Shown in pieces: positions 44,194-53,112 of a stretch of 64,000 nucleotides of DNA. The translations under genes and the position numbers were made by a program. The notes beneath the pieces are model-generated. The model was not told the origin of the DNA, did not search any database, and worked only from the letters and a program-made list of their open reading frames with translations. Every line of letters begins with the position of its first letter. The stretch's first letter is position 1. The stretch is from DAOTWC01 sp048499435 (GTDB lineage Bacteria > Chloroflexota > Anaerolineae > Aggregatilineales > Phototrophicaceae): the NCBI GenBank assembly GCA_048499435.1, contig JASNZW010000003.1:372001-436000 (forward strand), read 5' to 3'.

Positions 44194-44967
44194 ATGTCAT
44201 ACTTTTCATATGGTTCACGCCAGCGCTTATCCTTTGCCACTTTTCATCCTGATACCGCTGGCTCCGCCGCCTGCCTTATCGAACTGCATCACACGCTTTA
44301 CGACCGGTTCCGCGCCCAGTCGTGGGATCTTTATCCGTATTGGGAGGCCGACCGCCTGCTAAGCCGTGTCTCAGCGGCGGGCGGGGCCGCGAGCGACGTG
44401 AACGCCCTTATTTACCTGCGCTCTGCGGAGCAGGCGCGCACGGTTGAAGAAAACATGGGCCTGGAGAGCCGTTCGCGCAGCTACAGCGGCGTCAACGCCA
44501 ATCGGCACCCGGTTATTGAGGTGCGCAGCACGCCCGACCATTTCGCGGTCGAACTCATCATTTCGCCTGACGCCTGGTGGGACCAGCAGAATGTTATCGG
44601 CAAGCTGGAGCTGGACCGCCACCGCGTCGGCCTGCGCAGCCTGCTGCGCAGCATGAAGCCAGATTACTGTTTTGGTTTCTGGGGCGGCGAGCGCCTCAGC
44701 GACATGCACCTGACGGCCCGCCAGCTTGTGCAGGGCAATATTCTCAGCGAGTGGCTGGGGACGTTCGCAGACAGCCAGGATTATCTGCGGTTCGGCGTGT
44801 GGTATGAGCACGATGACCCGGCGCTTGACCCGCGCAGCATCGCGGCGGAAGTTTATTCGCGGCTGGCTGATCTGTACTCGCTTTACAATTTCCTCGTCTG
44901 GACAAGCAACAACAATTACCGCAGCTTTTACGAGAAACGCGGCTGCTATCAGCGCCGCTACGCCTGA
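44194..44967 (+). CDS. Conserved-looking protein of unknown function
   Basis: 257 residues, no signal peptide or membrane helix; rich in aromatics and arginine, with a regular mix of strands and helices ('HFAVELIISPDAWWDQQN', 'YLRFGVWYEHDDPALDPRS'). I do not recognise the family. GAGGTG lies five bases before the ATG. It is a single-gene unit: an inverted repeat precedes it and a strong terminator follows. Confidence 0.75.
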   Translation: MSYFSYGSRQRLSFATFHPDTAGSAACLIELHHTLYDRFRAQSWDLYPYWEADRLLSRVSAAGGAASDVNALIYLRSAEQARTVEENMGLESRSRSYSGVNANRHPVIEVRSTPDHFAVELIISPDAWWDQQNVIGKLELDRHRVGLRSLLRSMKPDYCFGFWGGERLSDMHLTARQLVQGNILSEWLGTFADSQDYLRFGVWYEHDDPALDPRSIAAEVYSRLADLYSLYNFLVWTSNNNYRSFYEKRGCYQRRYA

Positions 44968-44990
44968 CCCGCGCCACCAGCCATCATCAG

Positions 44991-45030
44991 ACCATCCGCC
45001 TGACCTTATCTTATCCCGGCGGATGGTTTT
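44991..45030 (+). terminator. Intrinsic terminator after unknown gene
   Basis: ACCATCCGCC (44991-45000) pairs perfectly with GGCGGATGGT (45018-45027) over a 17-base loop, ending in TTTT (45027-45030), 23 bases after the stop at 44967. Confidence 0.8.
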
Positions 45031-45123
45031 GCTGTTGGGCCGCGCCGACATTTGCCTTTGCCGGCCCCGTTCTTTGCACTACACTTGAACGCAGCTCTGC
45101 TCTCTCTGGCGGCGGGGTCATTT

Positions 45124-46056
45124 ATGGCTGTGCGGCGCGATCTGATTCTAAGCCTCGACTTTGGCGGCACAAAACTGGCCGCTGGCATCTTTGACCCGGC
45201 TGCTAACCGTCTGCTGCACGCAGCGCAGGCGGAGACGCGGGCCGCGCTGGGCGCGGAGACCGCGCTGGCCGACATGCTGGCGCTGGCCGGCCAACTGCCG
45301 CATATCAGCCGCGCGGGGCAGGTGGGCGTGTCTTTTGGCGGGCACGTGCGCGACAATCAGATACTGCGGTCGCTGCACGTCGCTGGCTGGGATGGCTATC
45401 CGCTGGCACAGCATCTGCGCCAGTGCCTGGGCGTTGATGACGTGCGGATCGCCAACGATGCGAACGCGATGGCGCTGGGCGAGTGGCGATTCGGCGCGGG
45501 CAGGGATGTTTCCTCACTGCTGTTTATCACGGTGAGCACCGGCATCGGCGGCGCTGTGATCGTAGGCGGCAGGCTGTGGGCGGGCGCGGCGGGCATGGCC
45601 GGCGAGATCGGCCATATGCAGCTCGCGGCGGATGGGCCAGAGTGCACCTGCGGGCAGCGCGGCTGCCTGGAGGCGCTGGCGGCCGGCCCGGCGGTCGTCC
45701 GCCGCGCTGCGGCGCTCGGCCTGGGGCTGGCGGCTGACGCGGCGGGTGGAGCGGGCGCGCTGACAGCGCGCGCTGTTGCCGAGCGCGCCGCCGTTGGCGA
45801 TGCGGCGGCCCGGCAGGCGCTGGTCGAGTGTGCTCAGTATCTGGGGCTGGGTGTGGCTAATGCGGTCAACCTGCTGGATGTTGAGCGAGTCGTAATTGGC
45901 GGCGGCGTATCGCGGGCGGGCGCGCTGTGGTGGGAGACCGTCCGCGCGACGGTGCAGGGCAGGGCGCTGCCGCGCGGGGCCGCTGTCGCTGTTGTGCCCT
46001 CAGAGCTGGGCGAGTACGTGAGCCTGTGGGGCGCTGCCGCGCTGGCGACAACCTGA
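45124..46056 (+). CDS. ROK family sugar kinase (glucokinase-like)
   Basis: 310 residues. 'LDFGGTKLAAG' is the N-terminal phosphate-binding motif, 'CTCGQRGCLEALAAG' (around 175-190) the ROK zinc motif CxCGxxGCxE, and there is no N-terminal helix-turn-helix, so it is a kinase rather than a NagC/XylR repressor. It would phosphorylate glucose or a related sugar. ATG 45124 is chosen because motif 1 then falls near residue 11; the GGGG upstream is weak. It lies 52 bases before a GH31 gene and probably feeds its product into metabolism. Confidence 0.88.
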   Translation: MAVRRDLILSLDFGGTKLAAGIFDPAANRLLHAAQAETRAALGAETALADMLALAGQLPHISRAGQVGVSFGGHVRDNQILRSLHVAGWDGYPLAQHLRQCLGVDDVRIANDANAMALGEWRFGAGRDVSSLLFITVSTGIGGAVIVGGRLWAGAAGMAGEIGHMQLAADGPECTCGQRGCLEALAAGPAVVRRAAALGLGLAADAAGGAGALTARAVAERAAVGDAAARQALVECAQYLGLGVANAVNLLDVERVVIGGGVSRAGALWWETVRATVQGRALPRGAAVAVVPSELGEYVSLWGAAALATT

Positions 46057-46108
46057 AAATTACGCGACATCAACGCTGTGACGGCGTTCTGGACGAAAGG
46101 CGCGGTGT

Positions 46109-48520
46109 ATGCGGCTTGTGCAGCCTGGCCCGGTGACATTCGACGGACATGACGCGCATTCACTCTATTTCAGCGGCGCGCAGGGCGAGCGTCTGCGGCT
46201 GGATGTTCTCACCGAGGACATCATTCGGGTGCAGCACCTTCCTGATGGCCGGTATCGGCTGGGGCGCACCTGGGTTGTCACCGGCGGCGCGGAGGATACC
46301 GCGCGCGAAGGCCGACCGCGTGACGACCTGACACCGTTTCCGCTGCCGCCTTTCACGCTGACGGTCGGCGATAGCGCGCTGACGCTCGCGACCAGCGCCT
46401 TGCAGATCAGGGCGCATCTGCCTGCGTTTCACCTGACATGGCACACGCCCGCTGGCGATCCGTTTGCGGCTGATCTGCCGCGCCGCGCGTATCAGTATGA
46501 CGCCGAAACCGCCGCCGTATGCCACTACATGACGCGCCGCGCTGGTGAGCGCTATTACGGCTTCGGCGAAAAAGCCGGCCCGCTGAACAAGGCCGGCCTG
46601 CGGATGCGCATGGCGAACACTGACGCGCTGGCTTATAACGCTGAAACCAGCGACCCGCTTTACAAACACTGGCCATTTTATATCACGCTTGTGCCCGAAC
46701 TGAACCTGGCCTATGGGCTGCTGTATGACAACCTGGCCGACAGCGTGTTTGACATGGGGCGCGAGATTAACGCGGTGTATGGCCCTTACCGCTATTATCA
46801 GGCTGCCGATGGCGACCTGGATTACTATTTGATTTTGGGGCCGACGATAGCGGCAGTGCTCGACAAATTCACGTGGCTGACTGGCCGCCCGGCGCTGCTG
46901 CCGCGCTGGAGCCTGGGATACCTCGGCTCAACCATGCACTACACTGAGCAGCCGGACGCGCAGGCGCAGCTTGCCCAGTTTGTCGCGCAGTGTGAACGTT
47001 ATGAGATACCCTGCGACATGTTTCACCTGTCGTCCGGCTACACCACCGACGACGCTGGCCGCCGCTGCGTCTTTACCTGGAATCGCAGCAGGATACCTGA
47101 CCCGCCGGCTGTGGCGGACCAGTTCCACAGCGCGGGCATTCACCTGGCCGCGAACGTCAAACCCCATCTGCTCACAGCGCACCCGGCGTTCAACCAGGTA
47201 AACGCAGCGGGCGGTTTTGTGAGCGACACTGACGGCCAGCCGCACATTGTTTTTCGCTGGAGCGGGGGCATACACGAATCGGAGCCGGGGGCTTTCGTGG
47301 ATTTCACAAGCGCCGCCGGGTATGACTGGTGGCAGGCTCAGGTGCGGTCGTCGCTGCTGCGCTATGGTATTGACGCTGTGTGGAACGACAACAACGAATT
47401 TGACAGCTTCGACGACAGCGCGCAGTGTGCCGGTTTTGGGGAGGCTGTGCGGCTGGGCATGGCGCGCCCCCTGCTGACGCTGCTGATGGCCCGCGCGTCG
47501 TATGAGGCCCTGCGCAGCGAACGCCCCGGCCTGCGCCCTTATGTGCTGACGCGGGCGGGCTGCCCTGGCGCGCAGCGCTACGCGCAGACCTGGTCCGGCG
47601 ACAACACGACCTCATGGCACACGCTGCGCTACAATATCCCGATGGGGCTTGGCTTAAGCCTGAGCGGGCTGCCGAACACCGGCCACGATGTGGGCGGGTT
47701 TGCGGGCCGCCGCCCCGACCCTGAGCTATTTGTGCGCTGGGTGCAGAACGGCATTTTCCACCCGCGCTTTACGATCCACTCTATGGGCAGCGCGGGGGAG
47801 GCCAGCGAACCCTGGATGTACCCTGAAGTGCTGCCGCAGGTGCGGGCGGCGCTGGCGCTGCGCTACCGGCTGATTCCTTATCTGTATACGCTGGCGTTTG
47901 AAGCTGCGCGCAGCGGCGCGCCGCTGATTCGGCCGCTTGTTTACCATTACCCACAGGACGCGCGCTGCCAGGAAGAATCGTTTGATTTTATGCTGGGGCC
48001 AGGCCTGCTGGTGGCGTCAGTGCTGGCGGCAGGCGTGCGGACGCGCCGCGTGTATCTGCCGGCTGGCGCGCCGTGGTGTGATTTCTACAGCGGCCAGTGG
48101 CACGCCGGTGGCCAGGAAATTGAGGCGGCGGCGCCGCTGGACCACATACCCTTATTTGCGCCAGCGGGCGGCATCGTGCCGACCGGCAAGCCAATGCGCT
48201 ATGTAGGGGAACAGCCCGATGATGTGCGCCGGGTTTACGTTTTCCCGCACCCGGAAACGGGGGCGGGCGCGTTCTCGCTGATCGAGGACGACGGCGTATC
48301 GCTGGCTTATCGCACGGGCGGCTACAGCCAGCTACATCTGACGGTCGATGCGCGCCCTGACGAGATCGCGCTGCGCGCTGAAGTGCTGCACAACGGATAC
48401 GCGCTCCCGTACCGCCAGATTGAATTTGCGCTGCCGGCAGGCGAAACGCGCCCGGTAAGGAACGGCGGCGCTGAGCGCACAGACGCAGAGGGGCGGCGCG
48501 TGATTGTGATGCGATTGTGA
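46109..48520 (+). CDS. Glycoside hydrolase family 31 protein (alpha-glucosidase/xylosidase type)
   Basis: 803 residues. An N-terminal beta-sandwich, then a TIM barrel with nucleophile D427 (VWNDNNE) and acid/base D498 (WSGDNTT), followed by 'GLPNTGHDVGGF' and C-terminal beta domains. The motifs are those of GH31. The absence of a signal peptide suggests intracellular hydrolysis of alpha-linked oligosaccharides, with the neighbouring ROK kinase using the released hexose. Confidence 0.92.
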   Translation: MRLVQPGPVTFDGHDAHSLYFSGAQGERLRLDVLTEDIIRVQHLPDGRYRLGRTWVVTGGAEDTAREGRPRDDLTPFPLPPFTLTVGDSALTLATSALQIRAHLPAFHLTWHTPAGDPFAADLPRRAYQYDAETAAVCHYMTRRAGERYYGFGEKAGPLNKAGLRMRMANTDALAYNAETSDPLYKHWPFYITLVPELNLAYGLLYDNLADSVFDMGREINAVYGPYRYYQAADGDLDYYLILGPTIAAVLDKFTWLTGRPALLPRWSLGYLGSTMHYTEQPDAQAQLAQFVAQCERYEIPCDMFHLSSGYTTDDAGRRCVFTWNRSRIPDPPAVADQFHSAGIHLAANVKPHLLTAHPAFNQVNAAGGFVSDTDGQPHIVFRWSGGIHESEPGAFVDFTSAAGYDWWQAQVRSSLLRYGIDAVWNDNNEFDSFDDSAQCAGFGEAVRLGMARPLLTLLMARASYEALRSERPGLRPYVLTRAGCPGAQRYAQTWSGDNTTSWHTLRYNIPMGLGLSLSGLPNTGHDVGGFAGRRPDPELFVRWVQNGIFHPRFTIHSMGSAGEASEPWMYPEVLPQVRAALALRYRLIPYLYTLAFEAARSGAPLIRPLVYHYPQDARCQEESFDFMLGPGLLVASVLAAGVRTRRVYLPAGAPWCDFYSGQWHAGGQEIEAAAPLDHIPLFAPAGGIVPTGKPMRYVGEQPDDVRRVYVFPHPETGAGAFSLIEDDGVSLAYRTGGYSQLHLTVDARPDEIALRAEVLHNGYALPYRQIEFALPAGETRPVRNGGAERTDAEGRRVIVMRL

Positions 48521-48561
48521 CAGCGGCAGCCCCCGACAGATCATCGAAAGGCTGCCGCTGT
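48520..48561. terminator. Perfect 12-base hairpin between convergent genes
   Basis: ACAGCGGCAGCC (48520-48531) pairs perfectly with GGCTGCCGCTGT (48550-48561) over an 18-base loop, directly at the GH31 stop and six bases past the DUF1349 stop on the other strand. There is no T-run, so it may work as a Rho-assisted or stabilising hairpin for both transcripts. Confidence 0.55.
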
Positions 48562-48566
48562 AGGGC

Positions 48567-49112
48567 TTACGGCTGGGTAATGGCGAAATCCTGGAATTTT
48601 ACTGTGAAGCCACCGCCGTCAGGCGAGGCGCACATAAGGCCAACCTGGAGCGCCTCCGCCACCGACAGATAGCCGAGCCGCAGCAGAGTAAAAGCAGCGC
48701 CGTCAAGACTGTAGTGAACCTCGACCGTGCTGCCTTCGCGGCGAACGCGCAGCCAGATCGCCGGAGGGTTGTGGGGCAGCGGCGTTACGGACCAGTCTGA
48801 AAAGCCGCGCGTGATAACCGCGCTGGCGTTCTGAACCCCCTGGACATATTCGATACCGCATTTTATCCAGGTGCGCTCATCCTGACGGATCATAAGGCCG
48901 GCCTGGTCGTACAGGTCCTGGTACTGGCCAGCGATGTACACCTGCGCCGTGAAATCGCCCGTGACGGTCCGGTAGTAGAAATGGCCGCTGTCACGAGCAA
49001 AGCCGTAGTGCGTCACCTGCCAGAAATCGGTGCGCGGGGCGGTTGTCACGGTGATGCCGCCAGCGTTCTCGTCCCAGCTTTGTGGGGGGTTGAACCACTG
49101 CATCGCGCTCAT
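48567..49112 (-). CDS. DUF1349 family protein
   Basis: 181 residues from ATG 49112. A concanavalin-like beta-sandwich with 'DFWQVTHYGFARDSGHFYYRTV', 'DQAGLMIRQDERTWIKCGIEYVQG' and 'WLRVRREGSTVEVHYSLDG' fragments, typical of DUF1349 proteins. The family's role is unclear; it often accompanies carbohydrate enzymes. The ATG overlaps the previous stop (ATGA), so it is coupled to the fucose-isomerase-like gene. Confidence 0.85.
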   Translation of the reverse strand: MSAMQWFNPPQSWDENAGGITVTTAPRTDFWQVTHYGFARDSGHFYYRTVTGDFTAQVYIAGQYQDLYDQAGLMIRQDERTWIKCGIEYVQGVQNASAVITRGFSDWSVTPLPHNPPAIWLRVRREGSTVEVHYSLDGAAFTLLRLGYLSVAEALQVGLMCASPDGGGFTVKFQDFAITQP

Positions 49113-50767
49113 GGCTGCCAGGAAACCGTTCCGCACAGGTGCACATCCAAACCCAGCGCGTCAAGCATGGCGGCTTTGGCGGCCAGCGCCATGTCGGCTT
49201 CGTGAGCTGAGGGCGCGTAGGCCACGTTGAGGTGGTTGGCTTTGTGGCGCGCCATCATCTGGTCGCGGGTGACGCCGTGCAGCACAGCGTGCATGATCGG
49301 CCACTGCGCTGACGTTGCCTGCCAGCGGCGCTCGGTTTCGGCACGTGGCAGCTCAACCACTGTGGCGCGCCCCAGATCGGCGTGCAGGCGGTTGTCCATT
49401 ACGTAGACGCGGCTCCAGACAATCTCGCCGGGCTTGCTGATGCCCTTCAGCGTGCCGCCGCCCAACCGGAAGTACATCGGCGTCTGGCGTTCGCTGGACG
49501 CGCCTGCATACCCGCCAATAAAATGTGACGCGGGGGCCGCGCCAGAGATGAGGAACACCCAGACGAAATCGTCCACGCCGCCGCCAGTGAAATGCTCGCC
49601 CCAGCGCAGGTCGTGCAGGGTGGTCGCCGGGTCGAAGTTCATCGCCCGCCAGACGCGGTTGGTGACGAGCGCATCCAGGCCAGCGCCCTCGTCCACTTCG
49701 TTGAAGTGGGGCAGGGCCTGACCGGGATAAAGCTCGGCGCCGGTTTCTGCGTGATAGACCGGTGGCCGCTCCACGTTGTTCAGCAGCCCCTCGGCCAGGT
49801 CAGAAGCGGGGGTCATGTCCTTCAGCCCCTGCTGATACTGAATGCCGATGGCGGCGCAGCCGAACTCGTGGGCGATGCGCACCGCCGCAATATACATCTT
49901 GCACTGTTCGAGAAGCTGGGCGTCGGTGAGGTCGGTTTCCTCGTTTGTCCCGGTGACGAAAGTGACGCCGCGCTGGTCAAGCCAGGCGCGCACCGCCTGC
50001 GCCTCGCGGTCGCTGACCTGGCGCATCGCCGCCACCAGCCCCGATTGACTCAGGCGTTCCTTGTACATACCGGTAGCGTTGAGCAGTTCATCGTCAATGA
50101 TGGCGTTGTACATGCCCATGCAGCCTTCGTCGAACACGCCGAGCACGGCTTTGTTGTGGCGAAGCTGGCGCGCCAGCGCCCGGCCTAACTCGGCTTCGCT
50201 GGCCGGCAGCGCGGCGGTGTCGAGGTCGCGGGCGTGCGCGGTGTCGTGCGTGACATAGCCGAGCCTGATCCACTCGCGCAGGCCCTTCAGGAAGAACGGA
50301 TCATCAAAATTCTGGCTCCACAGCGAGCTGTAGCGAACGCCCATCTTAGTCAGGCTGCCGTTGAGATTGAGCAGGCCCACCAGGCCGGGCCACTGGCCGC
50401 TCCAGTTGGCGACGGTCAGGATGGGGCCACGATGGTCGCGCAGGCCGGCCAGGACGTGATGGCTGTACTGCCAGACGGCTACCGCGACGATCAGCGGAGC
50501 GTCCGGGTGGATGTTATTGAAAATATCCATGCCCATACGCTGATTCCAGATAAAGCCGTGCTTCAGCACGGGGTCATACTGATGGCCGCGCAGGACGGTC
50601 ACGCCTTCCGCGGCAAATGCGGCGATGATCTGCTGCTCCATCTGTTCCTGGGCAGGCCAGCAAACCTGGTTCGCCGCCAGGCGCAGATCGCCACTGGCAA
50701 CCAGCACCGCCTGGTTGGGGCCTAGCGGCTGTGGAGCCTGATAATGAGGAACGGCATAAGCGGTCAT
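49109..50767 (-). CDS. L-fucose/L-arabinose isomerase family protein
   Basis: 552 residues with the layout of the fucose isomerase family: an N-terminal Rossmann-type part with sugar-binding motifs ('ANWSGQWPGLVGLLN'), a middle domain ('GVFDEGCMGMYNAIIDD') and a C-terminal barrel ('HFNEVDEGAGLDALVT', 'SGAAPASHFIGGYAG'). Family members interconvert aldoses and ketoses using a divalent metal; the metal residues were not confirmed here and the substrate is unknown. Clear GGAGGAATA ribosome site before the ATG. First gene of a two-gene unit with DUF1349. Confidence 0.85.
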   Translation of the reverse strand: MTAYAVPHYQAPQPLGPNQAVLVASGDLRLAANQVCWPAQEQMEQQIIAAFAAEGVTVLRGHQYDPVLKHGFIWNQRMGMDIFNNIHPDAPLIVAVAVWQYSHHVLAGLRDHRGPILTVANWSGQWPGLVGLLNLNGSLTKMGVRYSSLWSQNFDDPFFLKGLREWIRLGYVTHDTAHARDLDTAALPASEAELGRALARQLRHNKAVLGVFDEGCMGMYNAIIDDELLNATGMYKERLSQSGLVAAMRQVSDREAQAVRAWLDQRGVTFVTGTNEETDLTDAQLLEQCKMYIAAVRIAHEFGCAAIGIQYQQGLKDMTPASDLAEGLLNNVERPPVYHAETGAELYPGQALPHFNEVDEGAGLDALVTNRVWRAMNFDPATTLHDLRWGEHFTGGGVDDFVWVFLISGAAPASHFIGGYAGASSERQTPMYFRLGGGTLKGISKPGEIVWSRVYVMDNRLHADLGRATVVELPRAETERRWQATSAQWPIMHAVLHGVTRDQMMARHKANHLNVAYAPSAHEADMALAAKAAMLDALGLDVHLCGTVSWQP

Positions 50768-50960
50768 TATTCCTCCGATATATATAAAAAGTGCGGGACA
50801 GCCTGTACATCGTGAATCCTAGCACGCCTGCGCATATTCACAAAGTCCTGGGAAGATGAATAATGACATATCGCTGCGTAAGGCGTGAGCATCAACAATG
50901 CCTTAAGGATTGCGGATTGTGTACGATAGCGTGGAGGTGTATCGAAGCAGGGAGTATGCC

Positions 50961-51470
50961 ATGAGCGTAAGACAGGGTGATGCCTCTTTCCCTTCTGATG
51001 ATAAGCGCTGGCGCGTCGTGAACGCGACAATGCGGCGGCACGGTTATCAGCCAGAAGCGTTAATTGAGACGCTGCACACCGTCCAGGAATCGTTCGGTTA
51101 TCTGGACGATACTGCGCTGCATTTTGTGTCGCGCAGCCTGCGTGTTCCGCTGAGCCAGGCGTATGGTGTGGCGACGTTTTACCATTTCTTCAGCCTTAAG
51201 CCGCAGGGCAAGCACAACTGCACCGTGTGTATGGGGACTGCATGCTATATCAGAGGCGGGCAGGCGATCATTGACGCGGTCAGCGAAGCCTTTAATGTCG
51301 AGCCGGGCAAGACAACCGCTGACAACCAGCTTTCACTGCTGGTGGCGCGCTGTGTTGGGGCCTGCGGCCTGGCCCCGGTGGTGCTGATTGACAATGAAAT
51401 CGAGCCGGCTGCCACCGCTGAAGGGCTGCCTGAGCGTATTGCGGAGATAATAAGCCATGCTGAACTATGA
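50961..51470 (+). CDS. hoxE: HoxE / NuoE-like [2Fe-2S] subunit of bidirectional hydrogenase
   Basis: 169 residues. The thioredoxin-like [2Fe-2S] ligands are C-x4-C (CMGTAC) and C-x3-C (CVGAC), with 'YGVATFYHFFSL' before them, the standard NuoE/HoxE pattern. It forms the electron-transfer edge of the diaphorase part of the Hox complex. ATG 50961 is preferred since AGGGAG (50949-50954) lies six bases upstream. First gene of hoxEFUYHW; its end overlaps hoxF by 14 bases. Confidence 0.95.
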   Translation: MSVRQGDASFPSDDKRWRVVNATMRRHGYQPEALIETLHTVQESFGYLDDTALHFVSRSLRVPLSQAYGVATFYHFFSLKPQGKHNCTVCMGTACYIRGGQAIIDAVSEAFNVEPGKTTADNQLSLLVARCVGACGLAPVVLIDNEIEPAATAEGLPERIAEIISHAEL

Positions 51471-53094
51471 TGAGCTGGAGGAAATCAGCGCTGCTGAGCG
51501 CGCCGCCAACCAGCAGTACCAGCACCAGATTAACGTTTGCACATCTGCTGGCTGCCTGTCCGCGCACAGCGACCAGATCAAGGAAGCCCTGGAGAAGCGG
51601 ATAGCGGAAAAGGGCCTGGGCAAGACCTGCAAAGTTCGGGGCGTAGGCTGCATGGGACCCTGCGCTGCGGGGCCGCTGGTAGCGGTTGAGACGGACAACG
51701 TGCTGTACCGCAACGTAAAAGTCAGCGATGCTGACGAGATCGTTGACAGCATGGGCGGCGAACCGGTTGAACGGCTGGTTATGCCCACCGACACGTCTTT
51801 TTTCACGCGCCAGAAAAAGATTGTCCTGGAGAACGCGGGCTACATTGACCCTGAGCGCATCGAGGACTATATCGCGGCGGGCGGATATAAGGCGCTGTTC
51901 CGCGTGCTGACGGAGCTGATGCCGGTTGGCGTGGTGGCAGAGATCACGCGCAGCGGGCTGCGCGGGCGCGGCGGCGCCGGGTATCCGACCGGGCTGAAGT
52001 GGAGCACGGTGGCCAAGGCCAGCGGGGCCAAGAAGTATGTCATCTGCAACGCCGATGAGGGCGACCCCGGCGCGTTTATGGACCGCAGCGTCATGGAGGC
52101 GGACCCGCACCGCGTGCTGGAAGGCATGGCGATTGCCGCTTATGCCGTAGGCGCGGACCAGGGCTATATCTACATTCGGGCGGAATACCCGCTGGCGATC
52201 AAGCGCGTTGAGCGGGCTATTCGCCAGGCGCAGAAGATGGGTTTCCTGGGCAAGAACATCGTCGGCACGCCCTTCAGCTTCTCGGTAGACGTTCGGGTAG
52301 GCGCGGGCGCGTTTGTGTGCGGCGAAGAAACCGCGCTGATGGCTTCGATTGAAGGGCGCCGCGGCACACCGCGACCCCGCCCGCCGTATCCGGCGGCCAG
52401 CGGCCTGTGGCACAGCCCGACGCTGATTAACAACGTTGAAACCTACGCCAACGTACCGACGATTATCCGCAACGGCAGCGACTGGTTCGCCAAGATCGGC
52501 ACTGAGAAAAGCAAGGGAACGAAGGTGTTCGCGCTGTCAGGCAATGTGAAGAACATCGGCCTGATCGAAGTGCCGATGGGCATCAAGCTGCGCGATATCA
52601 TCTTTGAGATCGGCGGCGGCATACCGGGCGGCCGCCAGTTCAAAGCGATTCAGACCGGCGGGCCGGGCGGCGGGTGTATCCCGGCGGAACACCTTGACGT
52701 GTCGGTTGATTACGAGTCGCTGGCCGCGCTGGGGTCGTTTATGGGGTCGGGCGGCATGATCGTTATGGATGAGACATCCAGCATGATCGGCGTTGCTCGG
52801 TACTTCATGGAATTCTGCATGACTGAATCCTGCGGCAAGTGTGTCCCATGTCGTGTAGGAACAGCGCAGCTTTACGACCTGCTGGGGCGGTTTGAACAGG
52901 GCGATGTAACCGCGAAAGAGCTGGCGCTGCTGGAATCGCTGTGCGACATGGTTCGCAACACCAGCCTGTGCGGCCTGGGGCAGGCCGCGCCCAACCCGGT
53001 GTTAAGCACGCTTCGCTACTTCCGCCAGGAATACCTGGACCAACTAGCTGCTGAGGGCGAATCGGCGGCTGAATACGCCACCGTCGGCGACTGA
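51457..53094 (+). CDS. hoxF: HoxF diaphorase subunit (FMN, NAD and Fe-S)
   Basis: 545 residues. A short N-terminal thioredoxin-fold [2Fe-2S] domain ('CTSAGCLSAHSDQIKEAL', 'GCMGPCAAGPL') precedes the FMN/NADH domain with 'GRGGAGYPTGLKW' and 'GEETALMASIEG', and the [4Fe-4S] motif 'ESCGKCVPCRVG'. It oxidises or reduces NAD(H) and passes electrons through HoxU to the HoxYH hydrogenase. The start ATG overlaps hoxE; an ATG at 51469 is an alternative. Confidence 0.95.
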   Translation: MLNYDELEEISAAERAANQQYQHQINVCTSAGCLSAHSDQIKEALEKRIAEKGLGKTCKVRGVGCMGPCAAGPLVAVETDNVLYRNVKVSDADEIVDSMGGEPVERLVMPTDTSFFTRQKKIVLENAGYIDPERIEDYIAAGGYKALFRVLTELMPVGVVAEITRSGLRGRGGAGYPTGLKWSTVAKASGAKKYVICNADEGDPGAFMDRSVMEADPHRVLEGMAIAAYAVGADQGYIYIRAEYPLAIKRVERAIRQAQKMGFLGKNIVGTPFSFSVDVRVGAGAFVCGEETALMASIEGRRGTPRPRPPYPAASGLWHSPTLINNVETYANVPTIIRNGSDWFAKIGTEKSKGTKVFALSGNVKNIGLIEVPMGIKLRDIIFEIGGGIPGGRQFKAIQTGGPGGGCIPAEHLDVSVDYESLAALGSFMGSGGMIVMDETSSMIGVARYFMEFCMTESCGKCVPCRVGTAQLYDLLGRFEQGDVTAKELALLESLCDMVRNTSLCGLGQAAPNPVLSTLRYFRQEYLDQLAAEGESAAEYATVGD

Positions 53095-53112
53095 AGATGG
53101 AGATGATGACGC

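Noticed and set aside
50812..50841. GTGAAT / ATTCAC repeat before hoxE as a Rex-type redox operator
   Set aside because: Arms are only six bases with an 18-base spacer, unlike the short-spacer Rex site; could be chance.
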